Assembly: GCA_012295275.1 (NCBI GenBank)
Contig: CM022670.1
Coordinates: forward strand, 29,155,938-29,219,937
DNA from: Chrysomallon squamiferum
Taxonomy: Eukaryota; Mollusca; Gastropoda; Neomphalida; Peltospiridae
Direction of reading: 5' to 3'
Length of the DNA: 64,000 bases
Part shown: positions 1 to 13,048 of the stretch, piece by piece
Layout of the letters: each line of letters starts with the position of its first letter
Position numbering within the stretch: position 1 is the stretch's first letter
The notes under the pieces: model-generated
The model's input: the letters and a program-made list of their open reading frames with translations, nothing else
Databases searched by the model: none
What the model was told of the DNA's origin: nothing
Made by a program: the position numbers and the translations under genes

Positions 1-137
1 GTTTGTGCGATAAACTGGAGTTATCGTTCGCGGATATCACGGCGGCAGGAATTGTTTGCTTCCTTTATTTCAGTGTGCTCTTTATCTTAAAGCCGCAGTC
101 GGGTAGCTTTACTACAGATTTCAAGGTTCTGGGTATA

Positions 138-849
138 CAGTATACCCTCACCTATTCGCGGTTCCCCATTCGCGGCCCCGCATATTCGCGGGTTAGGCTC
201 TTAACCATATCGCATCGTATGCTGGTATACCAGGCTAGCGTCATAACGTCATAAAAACAAATGCTCGGTAAACCGCACAAACAATATCAAATTTTTTCAT
301 TTATTATTGCAATACAGTACGTATTTTTTTTATAAATGCATACACTGTTACTGTATATACAGTGCATATTTTTTGTGACCGTGTATTAATAATGTTTTTA
401 ATTGCATATTATTACCTGAACTGTGCGTACTGTATTTATCTGTCTGTTTTGCCTTTAAATTTGTTCCACTTTCTGTCAATTCTAATACATATGTTGTACG
501 CATAGAAAATGACTTTACGGTGCAGTAATACTGTATGGGTAACTATGCTATGCGGTGTTACTGTCCTCATGTACTTACGTTTCTTTCTGATTAAAATATT
601 GTTTCAGTACAAAATTAAAATGTGTTTACATTATCATTACTACATTAGTGAAATACATAACTGCATGCAATATTACTACATTATTACTGTATTAATGAGT
701 AAGAGTGTCTTTAGAAAGTGTTTGGGAAGCATTTAGTACCGTATATAATCTCATAATAGACGTTTTAAAACTGCATCCAATATTCGCGGTTTTTCGCTAT
801 TCGCGGGGGGGTAAAGAACGTAACCCCCGCGAATAGCGAGGGAATACTG
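138..849 (+). mobile_element. Pogo/Tigger-like MITE, copy 1
   Basis: The element is 712 bp and is flanked by TA duplications (136-137 and 850-851). Its left end starts CAGTATACCCTCACC and its right end closes GAGGGAATACTG. The subterminal regions repeat ATTCGCGG several times and are CpG-rich, unlike the AT-rich surroundings. A 15-bp GC-rich stem (795-838) sits near the right end. The 75-codon open frame inside (509-736) resembles no known protein. Terminal style and TA target suggest a pogo/Tigger-type non-autonomous family. Confidence 0.85.
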
Positions 850-850
850 T

Positions 851-3800
851 ACATTTGCGTAAACAGTATTGTACAACAGAGTGAAACAAACGAGTTTTAC
901 CGATCGTTCTACATAGATTATCTGTTGGCAGAGTTGCATTAAAAAGCGATTTGTCTAGAATACTGAATAATTTAATTAATCTTCATTTATTTATAGTTTT
1001 TTCTCTCTTCTTTTCAGGTATACTCTATAATAATTTTTTCTTCTTCTTCTTGTTAATTAGTATGATGTTTCATATAATATATATAATATACGAATAATAT
1101 ATATAGATGCGTTGGCAGAAAACTAAAATTATTAAATAATTGTTATTGTCATTCGTAATTCAGATGAAATAATTTTATTCAATAAAAGACAGATAAATAA
1201 ACTTTTGTTATGCTTTGTTTCATAAGACTAAGTGGCGTGAAGTTATTTTGAATATTCATGATAGTAAATTATTTGATTTTATTGGATTGTCAGTTTTGTT
1301 ATAAAAGAAAAGGATTACCCAATTTTTATTTTTCTAAAGCAATTGTTCATTTTCATTTACTTTAGGAACTGTTATAATAAATGAATTGTGTGTTTTACTA
1401 TATTAGTAGATACAAAATAGACTCATTTGATAAAATTTGAATTAACGTTATTTTCTAGAAAACTGGAATTAGGTGGGCCACTCAGAAAGCTTGCCCATGA
1501 CTGTTCTAGAGCCAAAACCCTTTCTGACAATTTCCTTTTTGTCGAGTCTCAGTCTGTATTTGCTAAATGACATGATCAACTGTTGGCATTCTATTTATAC
1601 TGTTTAACCCCAAAAATAAACGAAAACGATTTTCTTGGAAATGAAGTCAAAATGTTTACTTTGAAAATTTATAATAATTATGTTGGTAACTTAAACAGTT
1701 TGAATGAATGTAATAATTACCTGTTCATAACTATTAAAATAATGTTATTTTTAAAATAATAAACATTAAACAGAGATTATCAAACAGATACAGGTTGGTA
1801 ATAATAATTAAATACAAAATGTCAGAATTCTCAAAAAGTTCGAACACTTTTGTATATCCTCCATAAAATACAATAATAAAACTGCAAGCATCAGAATTGT
1901 GTAAAATCTGATGTAGATCATTAAAGTTTAATTATCCATAAATCATTTAAAAAAAAAAACCTTTCATAAATATTTTATCCTGACTGGTATGTAGCCAGAG
2001 ATGAATATGGAATTTATTCAACAAACAATGACATTTCTGTTCTAATAATTTATTTTTCACCTTTAAAAGAAATATTCATTCAGAATTTTTCCTTTTATTA
2101 TTAATATCACATCCCATCATCCACTAATGTAACAAAACAGCACAAAAGAAATGACAGGAAAAAGTAAATAATAAAGATATTTATTTTTGTATGTCTCCAC
2201 TTCTGAACACTGTCACTTATAAATTATCTTAATGATAAAAATGAAAAAGACTCAAATAAAGATCCTTCAGTGACTACAATAACTAATTCCAAATATACAT
2301 GTTCTTAAAATGTTGAGACAGCCATTTTAAGAATGCATCTTAAGAAAACCATTTATTTGTGATCTTTGATATCAGTAGAAACATTCTCAGGCCTTCATGT
2401 ACACAAACACACCATGAAATGAAGATTTTATGTTTAAAAATAGATTCAGTGTAACCTTAATTTCTTTCATAATAAAAAACCCCACATAAAACAATATAAT
2501 AAATATTTTATATAACTGTTTTATGTAACAGAAAGGCTAAAAGTTTACTTCTAAAGGTTTCATTAAGATACTCTGAGAGACAAAACATAGTTTATTCAAC
2601 TCTAGATGATTGAAGTGTTGTGAAATTAGTCGAGCAGTAATAAAGCATAGAAGATAATTAAACATTGTCAAATGCAAGGTTACATAAATTAACAGCATAA
2701 TTCTGTGGTAACATTTTATTTTTTAGCAAGAAATTAATAGATAAATATAAAATCTGTTACTTTTTGAAAACCTAGAAATTTAATTATGAAAACAAAGCAG
2801 AAATTAAAGCAGATTTTTGTTTTTAAAAGATAAAATTCACTTTGCCAACATACTTCCCACCTCCCAAGCCATGTTAAGCTGTGTAAAAAGTGAAAATGTG
2901 TAACATGATTCTGGACAGTTTCAATAAGGTATTTCTGACCTTATAAAGTCAAACCGAAGATGGGGAGACATTACATGGCCCTAAAGAATAAAATCATCAT
3001 TATAAAAAAAACGGGATACAACCAAGATTCATGATAATAAAATCTTTAAAATTTACATCTATTTCAAATATGATGCACAAAATATAAATTCGTACAACTC
3101 TGAAGCTATAATAAATATTAATAAGAAAACGATATTAAGAGTATACTGGTTACAAACATTAATTTGCTAATGAAAGCTGAATGAGACCAAAAAGTAGCAT
3201 GGAACATGATGAAAAATAATGTCAGAATGAAATTACTGAAATCAAAGTGATGACATGATAAATGGACACTGACCTGGTGCCATAATAATGATAGACATCT
3301 TCAATCAATATAAAACATTAATAACAGAAAACATGTCTTACAAAATGAATAAATAATTACAAGTCCTGTTTAAAGGTAAATACAGTCAAATTTTAAAATC
3401 AAATTTAAAATATCTAAGTAGCTATGAGATTTAAAAAAACAGGATAAATATTAAATATGCATATTTAAAAAATGAAATAAAAATAAATTTGGTGGTGATT
3501 AAACAGTTTTTTAAAATAACTGTAAACTAATGATTTTTTAATATCTTCTTTCTTGTTTGTTGAACTATCAGATTTTTAAATATTTCATGTGTATATATAT
3601 ATATATATATATCTCAAGTTCATTTAATTTATAAAAGAATCTGAAGCATTAATAATTTTATAATAAAATCAAATTGTTTAAAATTATTATTTTTGAATTC
3701 ATTCAGTTTATATTTTGAGATTCAAGTCAAATTCTAAATTGATAATCTAATTCTTTAAAATTCTTCAAAAAATAATATACTGATAAAGCTATCTCTAATT

Positions 3801-4131
3801 AAAAACTTTCTTACAAGCATATTGTAAATCTGCTTCAAAAACGTAACTAAACTGAATAACACTTTTCCTTTTTTTTAAATCGATTTGTCTTATTGGAACG
3901 TAATTAAAAATAACTGTACTTCCTTTTAAATGTAAGAAATAATGAAAATGTAAAAATTAAACAGACATTAATGTGTAGTAAACTAACATTTTTTAAATAC
4001 TACTGGTTTTGTTATTTAAAAAAAACCCCTGCATATTAAGACATAAACCTGTTTATGTTTTCATAATACAATCTTTCATCTACATACATTTTTCCATACA
4101 GTTTAATTTATAATTTATTTGAATGTACAAT
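851..4131. other. 3' flank of SPT20, no gene seen
   Basis: This AT-rich stretch holds the SPT20 3' UTR (minus strand) and probably intergenic DNA. An AATAAA-type signal on the minus strand occurs at 4115-4120, but it is only about 12 bases past the stop, so the used poly(A) site is likely further left. An AT microsatellite lies at 3592-3612. No other feature was recognised. Confidence 0.5.
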
Positions 4132-7100
4132 TCATGTTCTAGGTGGGGTGGGTGTAGATCTTTTCTTGCTCTTTGGCTTGGCCGTTGTCTGTGTGGATGG
4201 TTTCAGCTGTAGCTGGTGGAACTGCAGAGACTGGTGTGCCTGTTGTTGTGGTTTCTGGAATGTCAGTGCTGTCTGTAGCTGCTGCGCTTGAAGTCCATGC
4301 TGTCCTGCGAGTTGCATTAGCTGTTGTGTCGTTATCTGCCCTGTCCCTGCCTGTCCAGGCTTGCCAACAGTCAATGACGTGACGGGTAAAGCTGTCATTT
4401 GGTGACTAGATAATGGCTGTGTCACTTGTGTTAAAACTTATAAATAGCAAAACAAAGTTCAGGTAAATATCTACAGTTAATATTTTATACAAATTTTTAT
4501 CATTCATCTTCATCCATTATTACTGTCTATGTGTTCTTCTTTTTCATTTAAAACATTGCTAATGCTTAGCAGCATCTTATGTAATTATTACTGACATTAT
4601 AGTAAATAAATATATTTATAACAGTGATCAAAATCAATTCTTTTAAATCAAAGACTTCATTATAAAGCATTTATAACCAAACAGTCTACTAGTTGTAATC
4701 ACAGATACATACACAAATTATTAAAAGATGTAAAACAACAACTACAGATAAAACCATTTCACTTTTCAGGACATACAAATACAAATAAAAACAACATAAG
4801 AGCCTAAATATTATCATTTTAAAAATACAATGAGGCAGGCTGAGTGAACAGAAAAAAGACACACATAATTCGGATAGTATTACCTGTTGAAATAGGAACA
4901 GCAGCTGTAGATGTGAGAGGTCTGTTTCCTGTCTGATGTGTAGATGATGTTGGTACAGTCTTTATCTGACCTCTTTGTTGTTGCAGACTGACAACCTGAA
5001 TACCTTGGTGACCCTGAAGCTTAAATAAAATATATTTTTTTAAAAAGTGAAACAGATTATGTTAATACAGAGGAGTGGAAACAGCCATTCTTAATTATAT
5101 CCAAAAGATAAAATATTGATAATAAACACATACAGAAACAAAGTATCCAATTCATTTTTGCTGACATGTTCTTCTTCAATGATCTTTTTAAAAATAAGAT
5201 CATTAAAAAAAGATTCTCAAAAAGATACCAGTGCTGCTGTCATTATCCAAAATAAAGAAATGTTTTATTATTGAAAACATGGAAACAGAACCTGACTAAT
5301 ATCTGAATAACCTGAATGTAATAAAATCAAATCACAATATGCTGTCAGTGACTGTAAACTGACAATTAACACATAACATGGTTGTCTGCACACCTGAAGT
5401 ACTGGAAGTGACTGGCTTGACTGGCGACCCTGAGATTTGGCGCCAACAGGCATGAGCTGTGTGATGCTACCAGCCAGACCTATAGGCAGCTGCAACATGT
5501 TTGATGTTGGTAGCACTGTGGATGGGTTTGATGCCAATCCTAAATCAAATCATAAAAATAACACCAAGTAAGAAAATTAGTATTTGAGAGAAAAAAGGTT
5601 TAATCTTACTTTTTAATTATTATTATTATTATTAGTAGTAATAATTAATATTATTTTTCAAAATTTGACATTTCTATCAAACTGTCATTAAGAAAAGCCA
5701 GCATTTTTTTCAAATATGCATGCCTTATTCTTTTAAACTGTTTTTAATGTCAGAAGCTCCCATCAAAGGCAATTAATAAAATAAAATTATATTACATACT
5801 CAGACAATAACATATTAAAGAAACAGAAAATTCTGATAGTATAACCTGTTGACATTATGGCTTGAGATGATACAATAGTATTTGTTGTTGTTGACGATGT
5901 TCCACAAGAGGTAGTTGTTGGAAGTGTTACCATAGTTACATATGTATGTGGGGATGTTACAATACCACCATCAATTCCCTGTACAAAAACAAAACAATTA
6001 AAAATCATAAGCATGGATGCATTTAAAAATTATGTACAAAATAAAACTGACTTATGAAGACCGACTAAAACCATCAAGATAACTGTCATTATTATTATTT
6101 ATATAAAATGATTATTAGTATTCTTCATTCTTTAGGAAATCCAAAACAGTTCACATTTGCCCTATGAACAAAAAAACAAAAAATCCCTAAAATTTAATAA
6201 AATCTATACCAAACTTATTGGTGCCTCAGTGGTCATTACATTAGTGAACTAACTTACCTGATTAACTGTGGCTGTACTGGAGGTACTTGTAGGCTCTGAT
6301 GATGACACAGCAGTCACTACATTAGGCAATGAACTGACTATGATGCCTGCTTGGTTCTGCAGAATGGAAGGGTTAGTGTTGATCAGTGTAATAGGAACAG
6401 GCAGAGCAATTCCACCAGGCACTGAAACACCTGTAAGTGACACCTGCATGTTCTGCAATCCCTAGAAATAACAAAATAAATATGAACAACAGAACATTAA
6501 AACTATTTATATCATTCGTGTAATATAGCTGATAGGTCAGATACATAAATTCTGATTATCTATCTTAAATTTCATACAATTATTTTACTTTGGAGATTTT
6601 GGAAGAGATTTATAAAATAAACATAAATATTATAACATAATATAATGAATATGTGTTCTTTCTTGTCTGCAGTTGTTTTTAATCTTAAAACAAATGAAGT
6701 GTTATACAGCTCAAGACAAAATAAAAAGAGTGAAATTAAAACCTGAAGATTAGTAATGTTCACTCCTTGAAGTCCAAGACCTTGGATACTGAAGTTCTGA
6801 GGCAAACCACCTATGTTAGCAATGTTGATACTTGTCGTTAATGTGGTACTAGGATTATTTTCTGAAAAACAACATCCACAAATACTGTTAACAATCTGAA
6901 ATTATTTTTCTACAAAAAAATAAATAAATAAATAAAATCAGTGACTTAATTAAATTTAAAAATTAATTATGTATAAACATTATTTTATATCTTAATCTGT
7001 AATTCTTTATTATAACAAAGCATTTTCCAGTTTAGGTATTTCATTAGTTTTTGTATATAACAATAGTGGACAGTTTATAAAAGAACATTTAATTATTACA

Positions 7101-10100
7101 AATGTCTCTGAAATTAGAAATATCACAGATAAAAAAGTTCAAACACTAAACATCATTATCTTGAAAGTATTTAAAAATCTCTAAAACCCGAATTATAAGG
7201 AAAGTATATTAATGTTGGCACTGAAAGGACTCAGAAATGAACGGATTTAAAGCTCACTTGATTGTTGTATGACATCTGCTTGTGATAGTGTTAGTGTTTC
7301 TGCTCCTGACGGTCGCTTGTTTCCTAGGGATGTTGGTGTGGGTGTACGTGAATGTGGTGGAGGTGTGGGTGTGGGTACTGGGGTTTGTGTTTTCTGACCA
7401 GCAGGCTGGGAAACAACAACAGTGGAGAAGATCTGCTGCTGAAGAGCTGATTAAAAACAATGATATATTAAATATATTCAACAATGTTTCACATAATAAA
7501 ATGTGGTTAAAAAAATGGTAACATTCTGAAAGAAAAAAAAACTTTCATCATGAATTTACAAAGTCAGGCAACAGGAATCAAATGCATGAGCAGTGAACAA
7601 AATATGTTAAGACATTTTATTTTATTAGTTAATTATGCTACTTTAATTTTATGTTTATCACAGAACAATGGAAAAAATGTTTTAAGGAGACATACCAGCT
7701 GTTGATGTAGGTATAGATATAGGACTTGGACTGCTAGTTGATCTGAACAAAAAGATAAGAATTCCTGAATTATTACAATACACCTCATTCAACTATGAAT
7801 ACTTCAGCTACATTAACAAATTATATTTAAACACAGAAAGGAAGTCTGCCAATTAATAAAATTGTTAATTTGGAAATCATCGATAATTTCAGCCAGTGGA
7901 ATAAAAAACAAAATGGAATAATAAAATATTCAATAGTTCATACATAACAGATAACCCAACATTTTCTCAAGGCTAAAACAAGAATGGTTTGCATATAAAT
8001 TCACAATACCAGCATGGATTTGGAGTCCACATTTTGATAAAATAATTTCTTATTATAAATCAGAAGTAACTTTTTGTATCATCATAAAATTATATCCAAC
8101 AATTAATCCCATATTAAGTATATAAAAATATGGTATACCTTATCTGACCAGTGTGAAATGTTTTTACTCTCTGTGTAGATTGATTGCTAGCTACAGCTGC
8201 TGTCTGCTGACCTACCAAATTATGACCTGAGTGGACAGTTGAATCTAATGTTTGAAAACAAAAATATTTGTTAAAATTCATATAAATAAACTTCTCTCTG
8301 GGTCAGATCTGAGTTAAACAAAAAAAAACATTTCAAAAGAGTGCATACAAATCAAAATGAAATGTGTAAAATAAAATATTTTTAGTTCAGTTTTAAAAAG
8401 TTCAGTTTATTAAATGATTGAAACTAGAAATGCAGGAAATACATCTATGACTGATCTTTCTATCTGGTGTTTAGAAAAAGAATTACTCGCAAATACAAAA
8501 TTAATCTGACGTGCTTCAAAAAGATTTTTTTTTTAAATTACGAACTACCAAAAATTAACAAAACACTCACTAGCAGAGAGTGTTGCAGACTGTGATGTAG
8601 TGAGACTGGGAGCTATGGTAACATTGCCAGGGGTACCTATTGATAAAGACAACTGAATGGGAACATTTCGTTTGTTGCACAATCCACTTGCTGTTGATGC
8701 TTCATTCTGAAAATATATAATGAGTCATTACATATCTGTCAGTTTATTTTATCTGCAAAATATTCCAGATAACAATGACAAATTTAAAAGAAATTTAAAT
8801 AATACTTTTAATGTGTGTCTTTTATTTATATATATATTTTAATAAACAAATATTTATGTAAATATTTTAAAATGTTTTTATATTGTGATTGAAAAACTTA
8901 GTCAAAACACTGTAATGACATTTTGAAAAGTTAACAGAATTTCAACTGATCAATGTCATTGTTTTCTTATAAGATATATCAGCTTCAAATCACATTTAAA
9001 AAAAATGGTTAAAACTGTAATGTAACAAAAAGCTTCACAGTTCAGTAGACCCATTATCAGTTCTGTAGCAGCTGTAATTTAAGATTTCAGCTGAACTTAA
9101 GTATGTACAAAACTACTAACTTTACACTTAACTTGCGATACACTTTTCAAGACTGATTAATTCTGAATTAAAATTTGAAAGCTTACTAAGAAATAAACAA
9201 AACAAATATAATTTGAACACTTAATACGAAATAAACACACCATGTGAACTGTACAGAATTAAACAAACATGCAAAACCAGTGACAAAATCTGCATAATCT
9301 GTTTTCTGAAATTGTCTTTTAAAGTTTTACATAAAGGCTACAAGGGCTTATCATTTACCATAAGCAGGACAGCACACACCAAAGAATTTGGTTATACCAG
9401 TCAGATGAATCACTGGTTGGCTCAGTTAAACCCCAATAATCCTAAGACCTCTATTGCTTCAGACTTAAAATCTGCCAGTGAGCTAAATCACGCTCCATCT
9501 GGAAGGAGACAAATATTTTAGATCAGCCCAACTTACTTTACATTCAGTGAAACATATAAACAATACACAGGCAGAACAGGCTCATAAAGCAAGAGGTCTT
9601 ATCGTAACAGAAAAGATTACCCTTTTGATCAAATACAATAAGTAGGACAGAAAGCCTACAATGACTTTTGTAATTCTGAACCATAACAAAATCAGTTACA
9701 AATACCAATTTAAAAAAACGACAACTACAGGTTCATCCCAGATACTGAAAATAACTCTGAGGGAACAATGGTTTATCAGTGTCAGATCCCATCAGAGAGA
9801 ATGAAACTATTATACTTAGATGTCATTTCAAACACACAGTTAAGGCATTCTGAAAATCCCAGCTGCCACAGTTCTCTGATATACAACCAATCAGAAGATT
9901 TTCACAGATTACTTTCTTTTCAATGGCAACACAATCACAGCTTTTTTTTTTTCCATTTACAATTTGGCGATACAGAGGAACTTTAATATCATTGCCATCC
10001 TGTTCTTTTTCACTGCTGTTTTAATGTTTCTGTTTATATAGTTACCTGTGTCGTTATGGTTGCAGCAACACTAGTCTGCTGTTTCAGCAAAGCCTGGGCG

Positions 10101-10253
10101 TTGGTTATCTGAATCGTTGTGGCAGAGCTGGTGCTAACAGGCTGCATATTCTGTGTGAAAATAACACTTGGTGGCTGGTTAGGTTTCTGAGTTGTGATCT
10201 TCGCAGCCTTCCTTCCTTCTTCAGTGAACAGTTCTTTGAACTGCTCCAGATAT
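4132..10253 (-). CDS. SUPT20H: SPT20 exons 14-24: low-complexity Gln/Thr/Ser/Pro tail
   Basis: Exon 14 finishes the conserved part with [18 protein letters not shown] and then turns into Thr/Gln-rich sequence. Exons 15 to 23 encode low-complexity sequence, including a Thr-Pro run in exon 18 ([10 protein letters not shown], about 7340-7385) and repeated TTT/SST tracts in exon 21. Exon 24 is Gln-rich and ends in a basic tail, [15 protein letters not shown], before the stop at 4132. Vertebrate SPT20 ends in a similar Lys-rich, Thr-Pro tail, which fixes this as the true C-terminus. Confidence 0.92.
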
Positions 10254-10301
10254 CTTTGAAATGAAAAAAAAATACATTACAACACAAACACACACCCATA
10301 T

Positions 10302-10363
<62 letters not shown>

Positions 10364-12984
10364 TTATGATGGATGGAAAATAATGAATTTACAACTATTA
10401 TATGCTGAATACTGATTATTCATGATTTAATATATATACCATCTTTAGTGTACACAAAAAAAACCTACAAGGATCAGGTATTTTATTACTAAAACAGTCT
10501 GATATAAAAAAGAAGAAAAAAGTATAGGCTACTTGTTCTATCTTATAAATAAAATTTAATCACCAATGTTTAGTATGGTTATGATTTATAAAATATAATT
10601 AATATTTTAACTCATGATTTTACAGACTTTCTTTGAGCTGATTAAACAGAATAAATCATTTGATAATTCACTGTTACCTAACCAAATCAAAATAAAATCA
10701 TTTTATTAATAAACACTCTTTAAACGGTTACTGTGCATTCTTAGTTAAACAAATTACTCACTTATCAACCTTTTCTCGAGATCCAAGGGGAAACCTGAAA
10801 AATTAAATGAGCAATTATAAATAAAAACATCAAAATACACAGTTGAAATAAAATATTAACATATTTCACAATGTCAGTTTTATAAATTCATTGAAAACAT
10901 TAATTTTATACAATTTACATTTTTAAATATTTCTTTATTTTTACACACAATATCATATTCATTAAGTTTAGACACACACACACACACGATTAACAGGCAG
11001 GCGGTTTAAGGATTTCATTAAAAGAGGATAATCAATATTATGACAGTTGGTTCTACTTCAATCTGATATGAATTCAATTATAAAGAAGAAATGAACTGAC
11101 AGACAAAAAACAGTAATCAAGCACCAGCCTAGTTATCTCTGTATAACACAGATATGATATGACACACAGAAAAGATACTTTTCACCACATGATATGATAA
11201 ATTATACATTGATGAAGTTCTTCCTTAACTAAATTTGATAGTTATTAATTAGAAAAATATTTGAATTCAATCAGAATTAAATATTTCTTTTAAAATGTAA
11301 ATCTAATTAATGTCAAATTATTAGTTTCAGATATAGCATAAATAAAAAAATAAAAAAATAAAAAAATATAATAATAATAATACATATATAATATATCTAT
11401 ATATTTTAAATTAGTAATGTTCAAGTATAAAAACAGTAGAGACTGTATAAGAAAATTATGTAAATTAATGCTTGTATATGATTGTATCAAGTGTATTAAC
11501 TCACTTGCAGACATTTCCATCACTCTGTTTATCAGTAGTGAAGTTATGGTCGAGATAGAGTTCACCAAACAAGATGTTTGTCACTGGGTTTTGATATATT
11601 GAGATCTTAGCCATTATCCTGTGGTCTTGAGTAGGGTCTCGTTCCAGTGTGTGTTCTTCAATTAAAACCTGAAAAGAAAAATAATCTTCTTTAGTAAATG
11701 CCTAAAATTCTTATAAATAAAAAGTATGAAATAATGGGTCATTTAATAACTTAACCATCAACTAATTTATCACATGAGAAATTTATTCTTTTCATTAACT
11801 GCACAAAAGTATGTTTGTGTTTCTGCTAGATTTATGAAAATAATATTGCTTAATCAAACTGACATTTTATAAATAACATCATATCTCACGACACTTGTCT
11901 TACCAGTGGTTGATTTGCTGATGATAGGGATGGCTTCTCTATGACTTTGGCAAACTTGTTAACCTGCAAAATCGTAAATCATAAGCAACTGCAAGACACT
12001 GTGGAAGCAAAGGGACAAGAAAATAAAAAGAAACCAATTACTGATAACAAACCAATTCAGACTGAGAAATCTCTGAGCTAGTGTGGAAATACTGTATTCT
12101 GGGTTATAAATAAAATTAATTTCAAAGCAAAATCAATCGTAAGGTTGTATTTATAACATATATCACCTATGCAATGTATCACCTAGATATTTTTATTCAA
12201 ATTCAAAAAATATAATATGAAAAACATAACACATATTTCTAAAGTCTACAGTAAAGAGATGTTTGTAAACATTTCTGGTAATTTTGGTTTTTAAAAGTTT
12301 TGTACGTACCTCAACTGACTCTGGGGCCTGTAACTGCACAATTTTCTGTTTCCACATATCAACATTCTGGAATAACAGTGGATATTTAGTCTATGATTTC
12401 TTACAATAAGGGGATTAGAAGGTGTAACATTTAACTACACAGTTTTAAATAATATAATTGATCATGTTTTTAAAACTGTTTGCTCAGGATGTTATAAAAA
12501 CATTTTCATTTACTATCATATCAATATATTTTTAACATTTTATTCTTTTTGATGATTTTCATCAGTTATAACAAAATTTTCATAAATGCTCGCACAAAAT
12601 ATGTATTAAATTTAATATTTTCAGAAATCATTTACAGTCAAAATTAAACTAATCTGTAGAATAAATTTTAAAATAAAAATCTATGTTGAAATATATTTAA
12701 CTAATCAAAGTTAGGGTAATGCACACATACAAAACATACAGACACACACATATAAATCTTAAAATAATATCAATTACTTGATACATACTGATTTGGCTAC
12801 TTTTAAGTTAACAGGAGGTGTTGCCCTATTTCTCTCCCTCTTACGATGAAGAAAATCAAATAACTTGAGTTCTTTAGGAGCTGGGGTCTGTTCTAATTTT
12901 CTCTTCTTATTAATAGCTGCCTGGCTGTATTTACATACTGACCTGAAAAATAAATAAAATAAAATAAAAAATAAAATAAAAAAC

Positions 12985-13048
<64 letters not shown>

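Noticed and set aside
509-736. 75-codon open frame inside the pogo-like MITE, also open in the second copy (56855-57082)
   Set aside because: It is kept open in both copies because the repeats are nearly identical. It has no recognisable domain and the element is MITE-sized.
4173-4382. Plus-strand open frame opposite the last SPT20 exon
   Set aside because: It is the antisense shadow of the Gln-rich exon 24.
7282-7521. Plus-strand open frame over SPT20 exon 18
   Set aside because: It is the antisense shadow of a Thr-Pro-rich exon and has no homology.
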